A stretch of 64,000 nucleotides of DNA from Colwellia chukchiensis (GCF_002104455.1 NZ_NBOC01000016.1:1-64000); one strand, 5' to 3'; positions 31,441 through 39,681 are shown, counted from the first letter of the stretch. Translations and numbers: made by a program. Notes: generated by a model not told the origin, from the letters alone.

Positions 31441-33096
31441 TTACTGAATTAACAGTTGTTGTGTTACTTCAAATAACTCACGCTTTAGATCTTTGACGTC
31501 ATTAATCACAATGCTTTGAGGAAAGAATTTCTCAACACTGCGTGTTTGAATCCCGATCCCCAGCAGCTCAAAGCCACTGCGTCTGCACCGGTCAACAATG
31601 TCATGCGTGGCAGCCCAATCATCTGGGTCACCATCCGTTAGCACTATCATTAGCTTTCGCTTCTGTTTTTGTGCTAACAAACTGTTTGCAGCAAACCACA
31701 TCGCTTGTGCCATAGGCGTACAACCTCGTGGTTTTTGGTCAAAACAGGCGGCCCGATGTCGAACCGATTGCTTGGGCAATAACGCGATAGAAACTTCCTG
31801 ATGAATACCAGGAAAATAACTGACCGCAGGTACAACACCCGGTATGCCTTCCAGTGCCATGGCCAAAGCCAAAGCGGCTTCATTAGCAACATGAAAGTAC
31901 TTTCGATTACCTTCGCCAATGGGCTTACCCATTGAGCCCGATATATCGACAAGCAAGTGCACAGCAGCATTGGGCGCAATGCGAGGTTGCCTTTGAATAA
32001 ACAATCTCGACTCACCTGCTTGTGAAGCGGCAAGACGATGGGTTGCAACTCGAAGACCGTGCCTTTTGACATGATTCCGATTGTCCTGACTGGACTGAAC
32101 CATGCCCCTAAGTCGGGCTCGAATTTGAGCAGACTCCGACGCCGATAAGGTCAAGATAGCCTCATCACCCAACATAGCCTGCTCTGCTTGGGGCAAACTG
32201 AGTGGAGTGACGCCCTGATGTCCTTCAGCTTGTTCCGACAACACTTCTGCCACTTGTGCAAAGGTATCGGGTTCAAACTGAGCGGCACTGGCCTCTAAGG
32301 CTTGTCGCAAATTGTCAGCTTGATCAGAGTTATCTGAATCACCCGTTTCAGCAAAATCCCCCGTTGCAGACGAATCTGTTTCTGGGGTTTGACTATCACT
32401 ACTGTTATTGCTGTCATTACTCGCATCTTGTCCAATGTCATTACCGCTATCAGCATCCGACTCATCCTGTGGTGGACGAGATTCTTCTTCCAACATGGCA
32501 ACGATGGCATCGACAAGTTTCAGCACTTCACCTGTAGACCCTAAGCTAGGCACTGCTGTCAGCATGGCGCTTAACCGGCTCATCGCTGCGGCAGGAAAGA
32601 GTTGTCTCACTCTTTCATCAACCGCTTGATACAAAGGCGTCAGCGCTTTCTGACCCAGAAAGTGGCATCTCAAGCGAAACAACAACCATGCTTGCAAGTT
32701 AGATGCAGGCTCAGGCTGTTCAGGTACACTCATTTGCTGTGTGTCCACCATGTACTCAATCACTTGCGAAATACTGCGCCGGGTTCCGGGGTAATCCTTT
32801 GCCAATTCGTTTTCAATGCGAACGTCCTCAATGATATTGAGAAGTGCCTTACGGATCGGCTTGGACGACGCCTTCTGCACCATGTCAAAATTGGTATGCC
32901 GAATATGCGCCGCTTCATGAGCCAGATAACCCCAAGCTATCTGTTGATAGTGTGGGTCGTCTGGGTTTGCTGTTGGGATCACAATCCGCTCACCATCGGT
33001 AAACGCATCTTGTCCTTGAATAAGCACCTTCACACCAAACTTTTCGCCATAAGCGGCGGCAACGATTGGCAGTGCGTTTTTTAATGGATGATTCAT
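31441..33096 (-). CDS. CobT-like VWA-domain protein with zinc peptidase-like N-terminus
   Basis: This 551-residue protein has an N-terminal HEAAHIRH motif (metallopeptidase-like HExxH variant near residue 80) and a long acidic Asp/Ser linker (about residues 200-270). The C-terminal von Willebrand A domain has the MIDAS motif LLVDISGSMG, a Thr-containing middle and VLTDGDPDDW. It is built like CobT of cobaltochelatase, and its CobS-like AAA+ partner is encoded 2.4 kb upstream. MoxR/CobS-VWA pairs usually act as remodelling machines. Cobalt chelation itself is unlikely here. Confidence 0.75.
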   Translation of the reverse strand: MNHPLKNALPIVAAAYGEKFGVKVLIQGQDAFTDGERIVIPTANPDDPHYQQIAWGYLAHEAAHIRHTNFDMVQKASSKPIRKALLNIIEDVRIENELAKDYPGTRRSISQVIEYMVDTQQMSVPEQPEPASNLQAWLLFRLRCHFLGQKALTPLYQAVDERVRQLFPAAAMSRLSAMLTAVPSLGSTGEVLKLVDAIVAMLEEESRPPQDESDADSGNDIGQDASNDSNNSSDSQTPETDSSATGDFAETGDSDNSDQADNLRQALEASAAQFEPDTFAQVAEVLSEQAEGHQGVTPLSLPQAEQAMLGDEAILTLSASESAQIRARLRGMVQSSQDNRNHVKRHGLRVATHRLAASQAGESRLFIQRQPRIAPNAAVHLLVDISGSMGKPIGEGNRKYFHVANEAALALAMALEGIPGVVPAVSYFPGIHQEVSIALLPKQSVRHRAACFDQKPRGCTPMAQAMWFAANSLLAQKQKRKLMIVLTDGDPDDWAATHDIVDRCRRSGFELLGIGIQTRSVEKFFPQSIVINDVKDLKRELFEVTQQLLIQ

Positions 33097-33155
33097 GGGA
33101 GTCTCCTAATCATTAGGGGGAATACTCCCTCAGCGGGAGCGTTTCCCCGCTGGGA
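33097..33155 (-). promoter_or_regulatory. Two-hairpin leader of the VWA gene
   Basis: Minus strand: hairpin 1 is TCCCAGCGGG with CCCGCTGAGGGA. Hairpin 2 is GGGAGT with ACTCCC enclosing CCTAATGATTAGG, covering the AGGAG ribosome-binding site directly before the ATG. Confidence 0.7.
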
Positions 33156-33165
33156 ATGTGAGTGT

Positions 33166-33606
33166 TTAAACCTGTGCTTTTAGCTTATCCAGATCGTATT
33201 TTTGACCTAACCAAGCCACCAATTGAGCTGGACTCTCGTGCTGCTCAAATGACGTTTTAAGCTGGTCTAAACTCAGGATGTCATCCAATGTCAGACCGTA
33301 CTGGTCTTGTAACTGAGTAGACACCTCGTGTTGATATTGCAGCCAGGCCCGCTCAAAAGCGGTTTGCTGCAATGCCATGTTTGGAACAAATACCATGGCC
33401 GTTACCCAAGCTCCTTGTGCGTCCGCATCTGCGATCAAAACAGGGTTCTTGGGGATCACGACACTATGTGTTGAGTACGACCGTTGTACTAACGTTCGAC
33501 AACACGCCACTTCTGGTATCGATTCACTTTCAACCGCATCAGTCACACCACGAAAATGTGCTTCAAACTGGTTCAGTTGGCTGGGGTTATGGATGGTTGA
33601 TTGCAT
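33166..33606 (-). CDS. Conserved ICE protein, unknown
   Basis: This 146-residue soluble protein sits between the VWA and DUF3150 genes. It has a Cys pair in EVACCRTLV, a hydrophobic core VTAMVFVPNMALQQTAFERAW and a C-terminal acidic/Leu region (LSLDQLKTSFEQHESP). No family is recognised. It has a weaker form of the two-hairpin leader. Confidence 0.55.
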   Translation of the reverse strand: MQSTIHNPSQLNQFEAHFRGVTDAVESESIPEVACCRTLVQRSYSTHSVVIPKNPVLIADADAQGAWVTAMVFVPNMALQQTAFERAWLQYQHEVSTQLQDQYGLTLDDILSLDQLKTSFEQHESPAQLVAWLGQKYDLDKLKAQV

Positions 33607-33665
33607 AATTTCCTCTTACATAGTTCAGAGGACATGCGCCCTTAAGGGCAACATGCCCTCAAGGA
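33607..33665 (-). promoter_or_regulatory. Two-hairpin leader (weaker variant)
   Basis: Minus strand: hairpin 1 is CCTTGAGGGC with GCCCTTAAGG. Hairpin 2 is CCTCT with AGAGG, the latter being the ribosome-binding site before the ATG at 33606. Confidence 0.6.
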
Positions 33666-33667
33666 CG

Positions 33668-34621
33668 TTAGAAATAAAATGAGTTTGGTACAGTCGAACC
33701 AAGGTTTGGTCTGACGGTTGGTTGTGGTATTGCACGTAAGTTATCTGCCTGAGCAGATACTGGCTGTGCGGGTTTAGGTTCAGGTTTGGGCATCAGTTGT
33801 CTGATATCCAATTGACCTTCACCGTGCATTCTCATCTTGTCTGGATCAGACAAAATTAAAATGGTCGCCATCAGTTCGTGATAGAGATTGTCTGTCACAG
33901 GGCCGGTCTTCGGCAGACGAACAAATAAATTGTCCATCGCTTCGACCATCGGCTGAACTCGATGATCCAGGAATGACAAACCATCCAACTTGTCTCTTAA
34001 CCGTTTGAGAGGGTTAAGGGCTCGCTGACTGATTTGATTCTTACCTGCAACAGAACGCTCAAACAGTTCATTGGCATCACGAGCCACTTCCCTAAAGAGG
34101 GTGTGTCCCATACCATTGACCTTGTCATCTAAGCCACCAGCTTGTTCAGCTGGTTGCATTCGATAGATGGCATAATCGAACTGAAGCCGTTGTTCCACGT
34201 CTTCGATGGGTGATAATGCACGCCGGATTGCATCTGCAAATTCCGGGTGTTTTGCAACCCAGTCAAACGTCACCTGATCATAGTTGTCCAAGAACAACTG
34301 CTTGCACTGCGCAAACTCCTGACCGATCCGGTCAAGCTCTGGAACAATCTGATCAATTCGGTCTTCAGGGACGGCATAGCCACCTAAAAACCGCACACCG
34401 ACTTGCTCACACAAGCGCTGCGCTTCTTTCTTAAGCCTTTCAAAGTTCGCCAATGCCTCTGGGTCGCAAATTTTTTTACTCCCTAAGCTGGCAACATCCT
34501 TCGGTGGAAGTTGGCTGCCATTGGCTAATCTGAAATCTTCAGGCCTTAGTTTTTTTCTACCGCTCCAGATGGAACAGTCGATGTGACAAATCAAAAGTTT
34601 GTCGAGGGTTTGAATACTCAT
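33668..34621 (-). CDS. DUF3150-type ICE protein
   Basis: This 317-residue protein has the pattern of DUF3150: an N-terminal WSGRKKLRPEDF with SKKICDPEALANFERLKKEA, and a long helical middle. DUF3150 genes commonly sit beside CobS/VWA genes in ICEs and plasmids. The C-terminal 60 residues are Pro/Gln-rich and end in PNSFYF. The same SFYF ending occurs on the exonuclease. Function is unknown; an adaptor role for the AAA+/VWA pair is possible. Confidence 0.65.
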   Translation of the reverse strand: MSIQTLDKLLICHIDCSIWSGRKKLRPEDFRLANGSQLPPKDVASLGSKKICDPEALANFERLKKEAQRLCEQVGVRFLGGYAVPEDRIDQIVPELDRIGQEFAQCKQLFLDNYDQVTFDWVAKHPEFADAIRRALSPIEDVEQRLQFDYAIYRMQPAEQAGGLDDKVNGMGHTLFREVARDANELFERSVAGKNQISQRALNPLKRLRDKLDGLSFLDHRVQPMVEAMDNLFVRLPKTGPVTDNLYHELMATILILSDPDKMRMHGEGQLDIRQLMPKPEPKPAQPVSAQADNLRAIPQPTVRPNLGSTVPNSFYF

Positions 34622-34683
34622 AGTGCATCCTCATGCGAGATGGGGACGCACCACTCCCAGCAGGAGCAATGGCCCCCGTTTGG
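34622..34683 (-). promoter_or_regulatory. Two-hairpin leader of the DUF3150 gene
   Basis: Minus strand: hairpin 1 is CCCAAACGGGG with CTCCTGCTGGG (imperfect). Hairpin 2 is GTGCGTCC with GGATGCAC, which covers the GAGGA ribosome-binding site. Confidence 0.65.
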
Positions 34684-34719
34684 GTGGTAGTAGTTGACGC
34701 GCTAATGGCAATACCACTA

Positions 34720-35487
34720 TCAGAAATAGTAATTTTGCGAATCAGGCGACGATCGGTTGAGATCGATTTTCACAGGCATTAAGTCCAGTGCTTCAGCTAT
34801 CGGGCGAACCCGCTCTAAATCACTGCCTAGCAACCGCAATACATCTTTTTCCAACTTCAGTTGGTCGGATACTTCTATCCCTTCAGGACTCGCTACTGTG
34901 AGTGAACACAGTGGTGGTAATTGACGCTTAAAAGCCAGTAACAGCAACAATGGCCACGGGCCATCATCAGTGTTAACAATGCCAGCGCCTTCACCTGACA
35001 CCATGCTGATTTGATTGGTACTAGGTAATCCGCTTTTGCAAAACCCTAATGACCATTCTCCAATCCTGACCTGGTTATCATCAATAACAGCCAAGCCATA
35101 GGCTTCAAGCAGCTTTGCCATATCGAACAACGCTTTTTTCGCCAGCGATATTTGGCCATTGACGTCCTTGCGAGTACGAAACTCCCAACTGACGTTATTG
35201 ACGCACGCGACACTATCTAGCGCATTTGAGAGTTCAAATGGCCGCCCTTGATGATCAATGCCGACTTGTCCAACCAATCGATAACCCTTGTTGATTTTCT
35301 CATTGATTCGTCGGTCTGCTTCAGCGTTAGGATCAGTCGAATCAATCAATCGCTGCTGCGACAATTGACCGGCTTTTCCAAACCGAACTTCAATCTCCTG
35401 GGTATCCGATCCAACGTAAATGGCCCATTCTTTGGCTGTCCCATCAGAATGACGGTAACGGTAAAGAGCAAAGCACTTATCCATCAT
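34720..35487 (-). CDS. Conserved ICE protein with WGR-like N-terminus
   Basis: The ATG at 35487 overlaps the CobS-like stop by one base and has GGGAGG upstream. The 255-residue protein starts with a strand-rich segment (YRYRHSDGTAKEWAIYVGSD, RFGKAGQLSQQRL) reminiscent of WGR-like domains. The C-terminal half is hydrophobic and acidic, and it ends in SQNYYF, similar to the SFYF tails of two neighbours. Function is unknown. Confidence 0.55.
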   Translation of the reverse strand: MMDKCFALYRYRHSDGTAKEWAIYVGSDTQEIEVRFGKAGQLSQQRLIDSTDPNAEADRRINEKINKGYRLVGQVGIDHQGRPFELSNALDSVACVNNVSWEFRTRKDVNGQISLAKKALFDMAKLLEAYGLAVIDDNQVRIGEWSLGFCKSGLPSTNQISMVSGEGAGIVNTDDGPWPLLLLLAFKRQLPPLCSLTVASPEGIEVSDQLKLEKDVLRLLGSDLERVRPIAEALDLMPVKIDLNRSSPDSQNYYF

Positions 35488-36446
35488 CAATCCTCCCAAT
35501 GGTCACCGAAGACATCAGCGGCAATACGGTGAATGGCTTCTCGTTGCTCCAACTCAGCACGAGCCGTCAAAGACCGAACCAGTGCATACTCCACTGCGTT
35601 AGGAGCGCCTTTAAAAGCAAGTGTTAACTTTGCCCAGCGCACCAAGGTCCGAGTGGACATAGTGATACTAAGCTCAGCACCACCATCCGCGCCCCCAATA
35701 AAGAGACGACGAATGTCACCAGCCACTTTCACCATTTTTTGGCGAAAGACTTCTGGCAAGCCCGGCGCAACGTTCTCCAGAATGGCTTCCTCTACAGAAG
35801 GCTCTGCATAGGTCGCTTCGATGATTCTAAAGCGATCAAGAAAAGCCAAATTCTGTTGGAGCACACCTTGATACAAGCCCGTTTGGTCACCGCTGCCCGC
35901 ACTGTTGCCGGTAGCGATAAAACGAAACTTGGTATGTGGCATGATGATCTCACCGCCATTTTGTGCGATGACCAACGGGGCACCTTCCAAAATGTCATTG
36001 AGCCCAGCCAGTTCAGCAGGCTCAGCAAGATCCATTTCATTAATGATCAGCAAATGGCCATGCTTGACAGCCAGTGCCAGCGGCCCATACACAAAGGTCA
36101 TGTTGCCATTAACCAGTGTGTGGTGACCGATAAGATCGGACAACTCCAATCGACCGTGCGCAGTAATTTGCTGAACAGGCCAATTCAATCGAGAAGCAAC
36201 TTGGCAAATTAGCGAGGTCTTACCGCATCCAGTGGGGCCTGTAATATACAAACCGTCACCGTCTGGGTGAGACAAGAACGCCAATACGTCACGTAAGTCT
36301 TCTTTTCTAAAAACATACTCGTCCTTGCGAACGGGAATGTTTGGATGGGTAGTGTCGGCACTAAATCCTTCCAGAACGAAAGCATCAGGAGCCGGGACAT
36401 TAAACGCTTGATTCACTTGAACCAAAAATGGGGATTGTTCTGTCAT
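35487..36446 (-). CDS. cobS: CobS-like AAA+ (MoxR group) ATPase
   Basis: The ATG at 36446 (MTEQSPFLV) is used: the longer frame to 36563 would run through the two-hairpin leader. The 319-residue ATPase has Walker A GPTGCGKTSLI, Walker B HLLIINEMDLAEP, sensor 1 FRFIATGNSAGSGD and an Arg-containing ALVRSLTAR near the C-terminus. It is the CobS-type partner of the VWA protein. The operon position next to exo, bet and ssb is conserved in SXT-type ICEs. Confidence 0.85.
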   Translation of the reverse strand: MTEQSPFLVQVNQAFNVPAPDAFVLEGFSADTTHPNIPVRKDEYVFRKEDLRDVLAFLSHPDGDGLYITGPTGCGKTSLICQVASRLNWPVQQITAHGRLELSDLIGHHTLVNGNMTFVYGPLALAVKHGHLLIINEMDLAEPAELAGLNDILEGAPLVIAQNGGEIIMPHTKFRFIATGNSAGSGDQTGLYQGVLQQNLAFLDRFRIIEATYAEPSVEEAILENVAPGLPEVFRQKMVKVAGDIRRLFIGGADGGAELSITMSTRTLVRWAKLTLAFKGAPNAVEYALVRSLTARAELEQREAIHRIAADVFGDHWED

Positions 36447-36509
36447 GGTAAACCTCATTAGTTTTAACGAGGCCCCATGCCCCAACAGGGAATGAAGTCC
36501 CCGTCGGGT
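36447..36509 (-). promoter_or_regulatory. Two-hairpin leader of cobS
   Basis: Minus strand: hairpin 1 is CCCGACGGGGA with TCCCTGTTGGGG. Hairpin 2 is CCTCGTT with AATGAGG, where GAGG is the ribosome-binding site. Confidence 0.7.
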
Positions 36510-36655
36510 GGTGTGTTGATTGTGGTATGGCTGTGTATGTAAGAGTTCAGCTCGCTCTATCATTCGTACCCAGCATTGGCTACGAGTGAAACTGCTTTCT
36601 GATGCACTCGATGTAAGCGCATGAGAAAGGAGCCGAAATCGGCTCCAAGTGAACG

Positions 36656-37672
36656 TTAAAAGTAAAATGAGCTCGGCGAGTCACCTGGCAGAACCAAGTT
36701 ATCTTGCTCAAGACTGATTTTGATTGGTGTTTCAACGGGCTGCTCTGGCTTATTGGTGCTAATGCGCAACCGCTCTTGTGGCGCTTTTCGGTAAGCGGCT
36801 AAAACCTGTTCATCCAGCTCGCCTAACTTATCGGTGGCCAATTGCTTATAGTCCACCGTGCCCGCCATCATGTAGCGGCTGAGTTTGACCCCAGCATAGT
36901 CGGCATGAGCGTAGTTACCCATCATGGCGACCAATTTTGACTGGGCGTCTCGCATTTCCTCTTTCAAAGATTTAATGTGATTTTCCAGTCGGACCACTTC
37001 GGCATGTGCTGAGCAATACTGTCGAGACAGCGATGTCCAACGGTATTGGGCTTCACCCTTGGGAACAAAACAATCTTGCTCAGGGCATTTTGACGGCTCT
37101 TTTTTGGTCTGTACTAACTCCCAAAACTGAAGCGCTGTTTCTTGCAACTCAGTTAAGAACGCCGCGTCTCGCTGTATTTCAAACTCAATCAGTTGATCCT
37201 CAAAATAGAAAACCAACCAACCTCGCGTGCTATTGGCGACCAGTATTTGATGCTGTACTTGCACCCAATACAACTGGTACGCCTCGCTTTGTTCTCGGTG
37301 AGCTTGCACATCCTCAAAAACTGACTGGCAAGGACTTTTCAGTTCAACGGGTTCGCCCGCATCGTTGATGCCATCAAAGCTGGCTCGAAAGATTGCGTTA
37401 TGATCGGCTTCTGCACATGACGGCAGAAGAAAGTCATTATGCGCATTCTCAAATGCTCGCCTTGCTTGAGGCTCCAACCTTATACCACGAAGCACATTTG
37501 GATTATTCGACAGGTCTTCCGGTAATACGAATCCGGTTTTTTCTGCCCATAATCGCCAAGGTGTTTTGTAGGGTGAACGCCCCATAATAATTGGGGCTTC
37601 AGATGCCGTAACCCCTGCAATGCGCCACTGGTGCCATGCAGGAGTACGTTGTGATAGGTCGATAACCTTCAT
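36656..37672 (-). CDS. exo: YqaJ-type exonuclease, lambda Exo-like
   Basis: This 338-residue 5'-3' exonuclease is the partner of Bet in SXT-family recombination. Motifs are GVTASEAPIIMGRSPYKTPW near the start, RGIRLEPQARRAFE, FRASFDGIND, VELKSP and YWVQVQHQILVANS, which hold the Asp, Glu-x-Lys and Gln of the fold. A C-terminal coiled coil (VVRLENHIKSLKEEMRDAQS) extends beyond the nuclease domain. The protein ends in SPSSFYF. It lies upstream of cobS and downstream of bet. Confidence 0.9.
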   Translation of the reverse strand: MKVIDLSQRTPAWHQWRIAGVTASEAPIIMGRSPYKTPWRLWAEKTGFVLPEDLSNNPNVLRGIRLEPQARRAFENAHNDFLLPSCAEADHNAIFRASFDGINDAGEPVELKSPCQSVFEDVQAHREQSEAYQLYWVQVQHQILVANSTRGWLVFYFEDQLIEFEIQRDAAFLTELQETALQFWELVQTKKEPSKCPEQDCFVPKGEAQYRWTSLSRQYCSAHAEVVRLENHIKSLKEEMRDAQSKLVAMMGNYAHADYAGVKLSRYMMAGTVDYKQLATDKLGELDEQVLAAYRKAPQERLRISTNKPEQPVETPIKISLEQDNLVLPGDSPSSFYF

Positions 37673-37724
37673 ATTGCCTCCTTTGAAGGGAGACTCCCCT
37701 GAAGGAGAGAACTCCCCTTCAGGG
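37673..37724 (-). promoter_or_regulatory. Two-hairpin leader of exo
   Basis: Minus strand: hairpin 1 is CCCTGAAGGGGAG with CTCCTTCAGGG. Hairpin 2 is CTCC with GGAG across CTTCAAA, covering the AAGGAGG ribosome-binding site. Confidence 0.65.
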
Positions 37725-37732
37725 TTAAGTGG

Positions 37733-37876
37733 TTACTTTGCAGCTTGTGCTAACGCTGTTTGGTGCTGAACAACACTTGCTTGAACCGAATCAATTGCCG
37801 CTTTACCGGCTTGAATCGAACCTAAGACAAGGGCAACAACCAATACCAAGCGAAAAAGTGAGGCTGATTTAGTCAT
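37733..37876 (-). CDS. Small 47-residue membrane or secreted peptide
   Basis: This short gene between exo and bet encodes MTKSASLFRLVLVVALVLGS, then a polar helix rich in Ala and Gln ending in AAK. The first half is one hydrophobic segment, either a signal peptide or membrane anchor. It has its own GGAG and two-hairpin leader, which strongly supports it being a real gene. Function is unknown. Confidence 0.7.
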   Translation of the reverse strand: MTKSASLFRLVLVVALVLGSIQAGKAAIDSVQASVVQHQTALAQAAK

Positions 37877-37937
37877 GGAAGATCTCCAAAAAAAAGACGA
37901 GACCTTCCCCCTGACGGGAGAATAATCCCGCCAGGGT
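37877..37937 (-). promoter_or_regulatory. Two-hairpin leader of the 47-residue peptide
   Basis: Minus strand: hairpin 1 is CCCTGGCGGGA with TCCCGTCAGGG. Hairpin 2 is GGAAGGTCTC with GGAGATCTTCC, covering the GGAGA ribosome-binding site. Confidence 0.75.
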
Positions 37938-37958
37938 TAGTAAAATGAATGCGTGGCG

Positions 37959-38777
37959 CTAAGAAGCTAAAGGCTGTGTGAGCGCTTTGGCTGCTTGTTG
38001 CTGAGCATTAAAGATTTCTTGCTTCGCAAACGTCAGCTCAACACCTTGAAAATGTTCATTGGCATATTCCAATGCACTATTCCAAGCGTTTGAAGCTTCC
38101 GCCCGCTCGATAAGCTTGTAAACAAGCCCTCGGGTTCGATCATCAACTTGCTCGGGTGGAATCACAGATGGCTCAACAACGTGTGTTGCTTGGCCTTCGA
38201 TAATTCGCTCCGCTTCGTCTTGATCGAAAATTCCCACAAAGCCAAACGCAATGCGGGAACACTGGATCATGGATTTATGTCTTAGCATTCGCTTAGTGTG
38301 CGTCTGCCATGGACCATCTACACGGTAAGGGCCATTTTTGCCATTACCTTCAAAAGGCGGTCGATAGACTTCATCCAGATACTCAGTGATTTTGACTGGG
38401 TGCGAACGGTCGCGCCGATAGATGATGCATTCCATCCATTCAGGGCATTCTTTCGCGCCATCCAGTGAGACTTTGTTTTCTGAAGTCTTGAACTCCATGC
38501 CATCAAACTGGTCGTGTTGATTGATGATGCGAGACCATCCATCGACACCTACCACTGGGATAATCCCAGCTTGTTTATCAGGGAACGCAAAAATCTCTTT
38601 GGTGAAAGGGTTCAAACCGTACTGATCTGCAACCACCAAGAGCGCCATCATCTGCTCATTGGTCGGTGCACTACCGTCACGTTGCTTGAATGCTGTTGCT
38701 TTTAGGGTATCGAACAACTTGTTTGGATCGACACTAAAGCGCTCAGCAAAGCGTTGGATTAGCTTTGGTTTTTCCAT
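37959..38777 (-). CDS. bet: Bet/RecT-family single-strand annealing protein
   Basis: The ATG at 38777 (MEKPKLIQRF) has GGAG seven bases upstream, giving 272 residues. The Bet/RecT fold is recognised by LVVADQYGLNPFTKEIFAF, IIPVVGVDGWSRIINQH, WMECIIYRRDR, GPWQTHTKRMLRHKSMIQCSR and AFGFVGIFDQDEA. It anneals complementary strands and, with the exonuclease, promotes hybrid-ICE formation in the SXT family. It lies between ssb and the small peptide gene. Confidence 0.93.
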   Translation of the reverse strand: MEKPKLIQRFAERFSVDPNKLFDTLKATAFKQRDGSAPTNEQMMALLVVADQYGLNPFTKEIFAFPDKQAGIIPVVGVDGWSRIINQHDQFDGMEFKTSENKVSLDGAKECPEWMECIIYRRDRSHPVKITEYLDEVYRPPFEGNGKNGPYRVDGPWQTHTKRMLRHKSMIQCSRIAFGFVGIFDQDEAERIIEGQATHVVEPSVIPPEQVDDRTRGLVYKLIERAEASNAWNSALEYANEHFQGVELTFAKQEIFNAQQQAAKALTQPLAS

Positions 38778-38836
38778 TATGGACTCCGACAATCAAAGTG
38801 GGAGTCTGCCCCTGACGGGAAAGTACTCCCGGCTGG
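38778..38836 (-). promoter_or_regulatory. Two-hairpin leader of bet
   Basis: Minus strand: hairpin 1 is CCCAGCCGGGAG with TTTCCCGTCAGGG. Hairpin 2 is GACTCC with GGAGTC, the GGAG being the ribosome-binding site. Confidence 0.7.
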
Positions 38837-38856
38837 GTTAAAGCGTTATCGCTCGG

Positions 38857-39276
38857 TTAAAAATCTGGTTCAGGATAAGTTTGTGCCCAATTAGCTTGGG
38901 AGCTCGCATCATCCGCCGGTGATGGCTCAGATGCTTTGTTCACACTATCAAGAAGCAGAAACTCATCCGCGTCCACTTCGGTCAATCGATGCTTAATGCC
39001 ATCTTTCTCCCATGAGCGCGTGCGCTGAGGCCCTTGAACAAAAAGCTTCGCTCCTTTTTGGATCAAATCTTTTGCTCTTAGCCCTAACTTAAATCCACCA
39101 CGATCTCGAAAAACGACCCGATGCCATTCCGTATGCTCTTTGAGCTCATTGGATTGACGGTCGCGCCATTTCTCAGAAGTGGCCAGTGAAATGCTGGTCA
39201 CTAAATCACCTGATGGATAGGCTCGCGTCTCTGGCTCAGAGCCAACGTAGCCTATGAGTGTTACTTGGTTTTTCAT
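38857..39276 (-). CDS. ssb: Single-stranded DNA-binding protein
   Basis: This 139-residue SSB has the OB-fold pattern NQVTLIGYVGSEPETRAYPSG, ATSEKWRDRQSNELKEHTEW and KGAKLFVQGPQRTRSWEKDG. The C-terminal tail is short (YPEPDF) and not the canonical DDDIPF of chromosomal SSB, though it keeps acidic residues and a final Phe. It should coat ICE single strands together with Bet. Its ribosome-binding site is a plain GGAG without the leader. Confidence 0.92.
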   Translation of the reverse strand: MKNQVTLIGYVGSEPETRAYPSGDLVTSISLATSEKWRDRQSNELKEHTEWHRVVFRDRGGFKLGLRAKDLIQKGAKLFVQGPQRTRSWEKDGIKHRLTEVDADEFLLLDSVNKASEPSPADDASSQANWAQTYPEPDF

Positions 39277-39291
39277 GATGTTCTCCTCGTC

Positions 39292-39618
39292 TTAGTTGAA
39301 CTCTGTGCACACAGTTGCTTCTACCCGACTGGGCAAAGAAGACTGACGACGCAGATAGGTTGGTATTTCGAGTAAAGCCATGTCGTACTGATGTGGCTCT
39401 TTGTAAAACGCAGATGTCAAACGGGGCATACCAGGAGCTTTAGGCACTGCCATTGGACGACGTTTTGATGTTGGTGTGAGCAATCGCTTGATTTGAGTAA
39501 GTACAAATCGAAACGGGCGCACGGTTTGACGAGCAAGTAATCGCAAAAGCGACCAGCTCAGTTTTGCAAGCAACATAATGCCTGCGATTTGGATAATAAA
39601 TCCGAAGATATATTCCAT
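39292..39618 (-). CDS. Small conserved ICE membrane protein
   Basis: This 108-residue protein has one N-terminal membrane segment (FGFIIQIAGIMLLAKLSWSL), then a basic stretch (RRLL, KRLLTPTSKRRP) that would face the cytoplasm. It is the first gene of the ssb-bet-exo transcript, preceded by the best-paired two-hairpin leader. Function is unknown. Confidence 0.65.
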   Translation of the reverse strand: MEYIFGFIIQIAGIMLLAKLSWSLLRLLARQTVRPFRFVLTQIKRLLTPTSKRRPMAVPKAPGMPRLTSAFYKEPHQYDMALLEIPTYLRRQSSLPSRVEATVCTEFN

Positions 39619-39681
39619 TGGTGACTCCTTAATTTGGTTGTGAAGGAGTCACCCCAACTGGGGAAAACTCCCCCAGTTGGG
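39619..39681 (-). promoter_or_regulatory. Two-hairpin leader of the first recombination-module gene
   Basis: Minus strand: hairpin 1 is CCCAACTGGGGGAG with TTCCCCAGTTGGG. Hairpin 2 is GGTGACTCCTT with AAGGAGTCACC, a perfect 11-base stem that takes in the whole ribosome-binding site. Confidence 0.8.

Noticed and set aside
31441-36446. Cobalamin biosynthesis (cobaltochelatase) function for the CobS/CobT-like genes
   Set aside because: There is no CobN or other cobalamin gene; the setting is a DNA recombination module, so chelatase activity is unlikely.
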